Source of the DNA: Kitasatospora gansuensis
Lineage (GTDB): Bacteria; Actinomycetota; Actinomycetes; Streptomycetales; Streptomycetaceae
Length of the DNA stretch: 64,000 nucleotides
Reading direction: 5' to 3'
Assembly (NCBI RefSeq): GCF_014203705.1
Contig: NZ_JACHJR010000001.1
Location: forward strand, 1,302,001-1,366,000
The notes under the pieces were generated by a model that did not search any database, was not told the DNA's origin, and saw nothing but the letters and a program-made list of their open reading frames with translations. The translations under genes were made by a program, and so were the position numbers. Of this stretch, positions 60,507 to 64,000 are shown piece after piece. The stretch's first letter is position 1, and each line of letters begins with the position of its first letter.

Positions 60507-61130
60507 TCAACTGCCCAATGTCGCCTGCGCCCCACCGAGCCGGTTGCCCACCCACCGCAGGGCGGCGCCGATCCCCACGAACGCCAGCGTGACCAGCGTG
60601 CACGCCACCGCGACCCGGCCGTAGCCGCCGGGGTGCCGGGGGTCGAGGAAGGGGTACGGGTACCAGTCCGTCACCGCGCCCCGGATCAGCGTGTACGACA
60701 GGTAGAGCAGTGGGAACAGCAGCCAGCGCAGGGCGCGCTGACGGCTGATCGGGCGACGGGGCGGGTCGATCAGCCAGTCGCCCAGCAGCACCAGCGGCAT
60801 CAGCCGGTGCAGCACGCCGTTGACCCAGGGCAGCAGCGGACCGAGGTCGTAGTCGGACAGCGCGACCAGGTAGACCAGCCCGGTGACGGCCAGGTAGAGC
60901 GCCACCGCGCCCCGCACCAGGTCGGGCACCCGGCCCCGGCCGAGCAGCCCGAGCGTGCCGGCGGTCAGCAGCACCACCACCCCGGCCATGTTGCTCAGGT
61001 TGGTGAAGTAACTGAAGAAGTTGACCATCGACAGGTCGAGGGTCGCGCTCCGGTGCGCCTGGATCCCGAGCGCGACGGCGGCCAGCAGACCGAAGCCGAG
61101 TCGCAGCACGTTGAGCACCCGGTCCTGCAC
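60507..61130 (-). CDS. Pr6Pr family membrane protein
   Basis: This 207-residue membrane protein with about six helices resembles the Pr6Pr/FAR-17a group. Typical parts are NFFSYFTNLSNMAGVV (about residues 37-52), LVYLVAL..YDLGPLLPWVNGVLHRLMPLVLLGDWLIDPP, LSYTLIRGAVTDWYPYPFLDP and GYGRVAVAC. The His in NGVLHRLMP and the conserved YPYPFLDP are marks of the family. Its role is unknown; some eukaryotic relatives hydrolyse fatty-acid esters. It starts at GTG 61130. Confidence 0.8.
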   Translation of the reverse strand: MQDRVLNVLRLGFGLLAAVALGIQAHRSATLDLSMVNFFSYFTNLSNMAGVVVLLTAGTLGLLGRGRVPDLVRGAVALYLAVTGLVYLVALSDYDLGPLLPWVNGVLHRLMPLVLLGDWLIDPPRRPISRQRALRWLLFPLLYLSYTLIRGAVTDWYPYPFLDPRHPGGYGRVAVACTLVTLAFVGIGAALRWVGNRLGGAQATLGS

Positions 61131-61217
61131 CGGCCACCGCCTTCACCTCGTCCGACCGTTGCGATCATCATGACGGCGAAGGGGTGGACCGGCTCTGTTC
61201 CCACCCGGCGTGTCGGG

Positions 61218-62021
61218 TCAGGCGTGCGTGCCGCCGTCGATCCGGATCTCGGTGCCGGTGACGAACGCCCCGTCGTCCGAGGCGAGCATCGCGACCACGC
61301 CCGCCACCGCCTCAGGACCGGCGAAGCCGTACCCGTTGCCGGACCGCAGGGCCGGGCTGAGCTTGGCGAACAGCGACATGTCGGCGTCGGCCGGGATGCC
61401 GGGGCCGCGGTTCTGGCCGCTGCTGCCGGAGGCGTCGGTCATGCCGCTGCTGATCGAGCCGGGCGCGACCGAGACCGCGCGCAGGCCCTGCTGGGCGTAC
61501 TCGACCGCCAGGCTGTGCGTGAAGGACTGCACGCCGCCCTTGCTGGCCGCGTACGCCGCCATGTACGGGTGGGCGAAACTCGCCGAGGTGGAGCTGAAGT
61601 TGACCACCACGCCGCGCCCGGAGGCGAGCAGCTCGGGCAGCGCCTCACGGGTCATCAGGAACGTCCCCGTCAGGTTGACCCGCAGGATGGTGTTCCACAG
61701 GTCCAGGCTGGTGCGGTCGGTGTGCTCCGAGCGCAGGATGCCGGCCGCGTTGACCAGGGCGTCGAGGCCGCCCAGCGTGCCGACCGCCTGGGCCACCCCG
61801 GCCAGCACCGAGGCCTCGTCGCCGATGTCGACGGTCAGCGTGGTGAGCCGCCCGTCGGTGCCGTCGGCGGCGGCCAGCTCGCGGGTGGCGGCCAGGCCGG
61901 TCTCGGCCACGTCGGCGCCGACCACCAGGCCGCCCTCGGCCAGGATGCGGCGGACGGTGGCCTGGCCGATGCCGGAGCCCGCGCCGGTGATCAGTACGCG
62001 GCGGCCCTCGAAGCGGTTCAT
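61218..62021 (-). CDS. Short-chain dehydrogenase/reductase
   Basis: This 267-residue SDR is complete: TGAGSGIG near residue 12, NAAGI in mid-protein, catalytic Ser in NFSSTSASF and YAASKGG. The C-terminus VTGTEIRIDGGTHA is standard. It is divergent from a TetR regulator with a perfect 23-bp palindrome between them, so it is probably that repressor's target. The substrate is unknown. Confidence 0.92.
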   Translation of the reverse strand: MNRFEGRRVLITGAGSGIGQATVRRILAEGGLVVGADVAETGLAATRELAAADGTDGRLTTLTVDIGDEASVLAGVAQAVGTLGGLDALVNAAGILRSEHTDRTSLDLWNTILRVNLTGTFLMTREALPELLASGRGVVVNFSSTSASFAHPYMAAYAASKGGVQSFTHSLAVEYAQQGLRAVSVAPGSISSGMTDASGSSGQNRGPGIPADADMSLFAKLSPALRSGNGYGFAGPEAVAGVVAMLASDDGAFVTGTEIRIDGGTHA

Positions 62022-62069
62022 GGTGCTCTCCTGCTGGACGATCCGGTGATTCGCCCTTCACGTTACGCC

Positions 62070-62092
62070 TTGGTGGCACGTTGTGCCACCAA
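62070..62092. promoter_or_regulatory. TetR operator, perfect 23-bp palindrome
   Basis: TTGGTGGCAC-GTT-GTGCCACCAA has 10-bp perfect arms. It lies 48 bp upstream of the SDR start and 35 bp upstream of the TetR start. A site of this size and placement is typical for a TetR dimer pair acting on both promoters. Confidence 0.75.
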
Positions 62093-62127
62093 CGCACTCC
62101 GTGCCCTCCCGGCACTAGACTCGTCCC

Positions 62128-62745
62128 GTGTCAGACCAACGCCCCTCCCTCACCGAGCGCCGCAAGGCCACCACCCAGCAGGAGATCGCGCTCGCCGCCG
62201 CCCGGCTGTTCGCCGAGCACGGCGCGGCCGGCTGCACCGCCGAGGCGATCGCCCGCTCGGCCGGGGTCTCGCTGCGCACCTTCTACCGGTACTTCCGCAC
62301 CAAGGAGGACGCGGTCGCGCCGCTGTTCTCCGGCGGGGTCAGGCACTGGGTCACCGAGCTGGCCCTCAGCCCGCCCGAACTCTCCGTCCCCGAGGCGCTG
62401 GAGCACTCCGCCCGGATCGCCCTCACCCCCTCCGCCGAGTACCCGGCCACCACCTTCGAGTGGGTCCGCGGCCTGCTCCGGATCACCCCCACCGAGCCCG
62501 ACCTGCTCGCGGTCTGGCACCGGGTGCACCACGAGTCCGAGCTCGCCCTCGCCCCCGTGCTCGGCACCCTGGCCGGACCCGGCGCCGACCCGCTGGAGCT
62601 GCGGCTCGCCGCGGCGGCCGCCAACACCGCGATGCGGGTCGCGCTCGAGACCTGGGCCGGGACCGAGCAGCCGCCGGACCGGATCGCCGAGCTCGGCGCC
62701 CGGTGCATCCGGGAACTGACGGCGGGACTGCGCCTCTGGGCCTGA
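62128..62745 (+). CDS. TetR family transcriptional regulator
   Basis: This 205-residue repressor has the TetR N-terminal helix-turn-helix: IALAAARLFAEHGAAGCTAEAIARSAGVSLRTFYRYFRTKEDAV (about residues 20-63). The C-terminal ligand domain is variable and resembles the MftR/AcrR-like group (LEHSARIAL, FEWVRGLLRITPTEPDLLA). It starts at GTG 62128 and is divergent from an SDR with an ideal operator between them. The inducer is unknown. It ends 7 nt from the convergent stress-protein gene. Confidence 0.92.
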   Translation: MSDQRPSLTERRKATTQQEIALAAARLFAEHGAAGCTAEAIARSAGVSLRTFYRYFRTKEDAVAPLFSGGVRHWVTELALSPPELSVPEALEHSARIALTPSAEYPATTFEWVRGLLRITPTEPDLLAVWHRVHHESELALAPVLGTLAGPGADPLELRLAAAAANTAMRVALETWAGTEQPPDRIAELGARCIRELTAGLRLWA

Positions 62746-62752
62746 CGCTCCC

Positions 62753-63631
62753 TCAGGCGCTGGGCGTGAAGAGCGGGACCACCGCCACGGGGCAGTGCGC
62801 GTGGTGCAGCACCGCGTGCACGGCGGTGCCCAGCCGCAGGCCGAAGTGCGGGGCGGGCTCGTGCCGGGCGATCACCAGCAGGGCCGCCTCCTTGGAGGCC
62901 TCGACCAGGGTGGCGGCGGTCGGGCCGCTGTAGTCCTCGGCCTCGATCGCCACCTCCGGGAACTCCTCCCGGACCGGGTCGACGGTGCGGCTCAGCAGCT
63001 GCGCGTGCAGCTTGGCCTCCTCCCCCAACTCGTCCAGCATCGGGGCGGCATGGGTGACGTCCGCGACCACCGGCGACCAGGTGTGCAGGGCCCGCAGCGG
63101 CAGCCCGGCCAGCTCGGCCTGCCGCGCCCCGAACCTCAGCGCGACGGCGTCCCGCTCCTCCCGGATCGCCACCAGGACGTGCTTGCCCTGCTCCGGGGCG
63201 ACCCGGACCACCACCACCGGGCAGATCGCGTGCGCGCAGACCCGCAGGCTGACCGAGCCGAGCAGCAGCGAGGCGAAACCACCGTGGCCCCGGGTGCCGA
63301 CCACGGCCAGTTCGGCGTGCTCCGCGGCGGTCAGCACGGCGGCGGCGGCGTCCCGCGGCACCACGTCACCGGTCGGGCGCAGGGTCGGGTGGGCGGCGCC
63401 GACCAGGGCGAGCGCCTCGTCCAGGACGGCCTGCGCGTTCTTCAGGATCAGGTCGGTCACGGCGGCGCCGGAGCGGGGCGAGAGGGTGATCGTCCCGGTG
63501 TTCACGGCGTACACCAGGTGCAGACCGCAGCCGCGCCGTTCGGCCTCCTGAGCGGCCCAGTCGGCCGCCAGCGTGGCGTGGGCGGAACCGTCCACGCCGA
63601 CCACCACACCTGCGGGGGATCGGATGTCCAT
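62753..63631 (-). CDS. Universal stress protein with two UspA domains
   Basis: This 292-residue protein has two UspA domains in tandem. Each should bind ATP: the first shows GVDGSAHATLAADWAAQEA and VGTRGHGGFASLLLGSVS with the G-x2-G-x9-G motif. The second begins near KHVLVAIREERDAVALRF and lacks a clear form of that motif (ARHEPAPHFGLRLGTAVHAV). Such proteins respond to stress or energy state. The start ATG 63631 has GGAG six bases upstream. Confidence 0.92.
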   Translation of the reverse strand: MDIRSPAGVVVGVDGSAHATLAADWAAQEAERRGCGLHLVYAVNTGTITLSPRSGAAVTDLILKNAQAVLDEALALVGAAHPTLRPTGDVVPRDAAAAVLTAAEHAELAVVGTRGHGGFASLLLGSVSLRVCAHAICPVVVVRVAPEQGKHVLVAIREERDAVALRFGARQAELAGLPLRALHTWSPVVADVTHAAPMLDELGEEAKLHAQLLSRTVDPVREEFPEVAIEAEDYSGPTAATLVEASKEAALLVIARHEPAPHFGLRLGTAVHAVLHHAHCPVAVVPLFTPSA

Positions 63632-63685
63632 GATCGTCTCCGAAGCGTCGATGCCTCTCTCCAGCATGCGCCTCGGGACAGCCGA

Positions 63686-63710
63686 AAGGGGCCCCGGCGT
63701 GGGGCCCCTT
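63686..63710 (-). terminator. Hairpin terminator after the aspartate decarboxylase gene
   Basis: AAGGGGCCCC-GGCGT-GGGGCCCCTT forms a perfect 10-bp stem with a 5-nt loop, 10 bp after the stop on the minus strand. Confidence 0.85.
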
Positions 63711-63720
63711 CAGGTGCGGA

Positions 63721-64000
63721 TCAGGCCTTGGACTGCTCCCATTCCGTGCGGTAGTCCTGGAAGATCTCCCGCAGGTGGTGGCCGATCTTCAGGTAGTCCA
63801 GGTCGTCCAGGTTGGCCAGCGAGACCCGGACCGACCACTCGGGGCCGTCGAAACCGCCGCCGTTCAGCAGCACCACCCCGGTCTGCTCGGCCAGCCGGAA
63901 CAGCGGCTCGGTCGGCTCGTAGGTCTTCTGCAGGTACTCGGCGAACTCCGGGCCCACCGTCCGCTCGGCCTCCGCCAGCAGGTCCAACTCGATGTAGTAC
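63721..64000 (-). CDS. Aspartate 4-decarboxylase/aminotransferase, C-terminal end
   Basis: Only the last 92 residues are in the window; the frame stays open to base 64000. The segment VGPEFAEYLQKTYEPTEPLF followed by LLNGGGFDGPEWSVRVSLANL matches the end of PLP-dependent bifunctional aspartate aminotransferase/aspartate beta-decarboxylases, where the Arg of SVRVSLANL binds the substrate carboxylate. It would make alanine and CO2 from aspartate. An ordinary class I aminotransferase is the alternative. The catalytic Lys lies outside the window. Confidence 0.82.
   Translation of the reverse strand, partial: YYIELDLLAEAERTVGPEFAEYLQKTYEPTEPLFRLAEQTGVVLLNGGGFDGPEWSVRVSLANLDDLDYLKIGHHLREIFQDYRTEWEQSKA

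Overview
The window is chromosomal DNA of a high-GC filamentous actinomycete, most likely of the Streptomycetaceae (Streptomyces or Kitasatospora). Signs are the strong G/C bias at third codon positions, frequent GTG starts, 4-nt ATGA/GTGA overlaps between operon genes, many secreted hydrolases, and families typical of these bacteria (RNase Sa-type ribonuclease, IclR-controlled allantoin genes, M24/SDR-hydrolase fusion operon). I see no rRNA, tRNA, CRISPR array, prophage or transposase. The first gene (fructose PTS) and the last (aspartate decarboxylase/aminotransferase) are cut by the window edges.

Layout. 1-4.9 kb: end of fruA, a MarR pair, a tyrosine-phosphatase-like gene, and small single genes (GNAT, DUF1203, LysE, cold-shock-like). 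4.9-10.5 kb: a minus-strand set with a fused alpha/beta hydrolase-dehydrogenase, an M24 peptidase-like protein, a VanB-type reductase, a metal-dependent hydrolase and an IclR regulator; function unknown. 10.7-30.0 kb: a purine-degradation region. It holds urate oxidase, HIU hydrolase and OHCU decarboxylase (urate to allantoin), allantoinase and allantoicase, a glyoxylate-recycling branch (hydroxypyruvate isomerase, tartronate semialdehyde reductase, glycerate kinase), malate synthase, a catalase that could remove the H2O2 from urate oxidase, an NCS2 permease, an 8-oxoguanine deaminase-like enzyme, an orphan allophanate-hydrolase-type domain, a thiamine-binding protein paired with an HTH protein, and an AllR-like IclR regulator. 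Four intergenic sites share a 15-bp palindrome related to TCAACAAAnnGTTGA, which I propose is the common operator. Glyoxylate carboligase, xanthine dehydrogenase and ureidoglycolate lyase are not in the window.

30-42.4 kb: mostly secreted enzymes (GH16 glucanase, lipase-like hydrolase, Sa-type RNase, a 1099-residue alpha-amylase with three CBM25 modules and a MalR-like operator), plus a NarL/LuxR two-component system divergent from an MMPL exporter. 42.4-55.4 kb: a probable organosulfate uptake locus. A five-gene minus-strand operon encodes a Tat lipoprotein binding protein, two permeases, a double ATPase and a type I sulfatase. It is preceded by a 19-residue leader peptide with four Cys codons. 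Divergent to it lie a ROK regulator, an enolase-superfamily enzyme, an SDR and a secreted beta-helix protein. Between the second permease and the ATPase, a perfect 39-bp direct repeat has created a 40-codon micro-ORF.

55.4-64 kb: a membrane-anchored esterase, a baeRF-domain protein, a lipoprotein, a membrane alpha/beta hydrolase, a Pr6Pr-type membrane protein, an SDR/TetR divergent pair around a perfect 23-bp operator, a double universal stress protein, and the end of an aspartate 4-decarboxylase gene. Several strong hairpins mark terminators.
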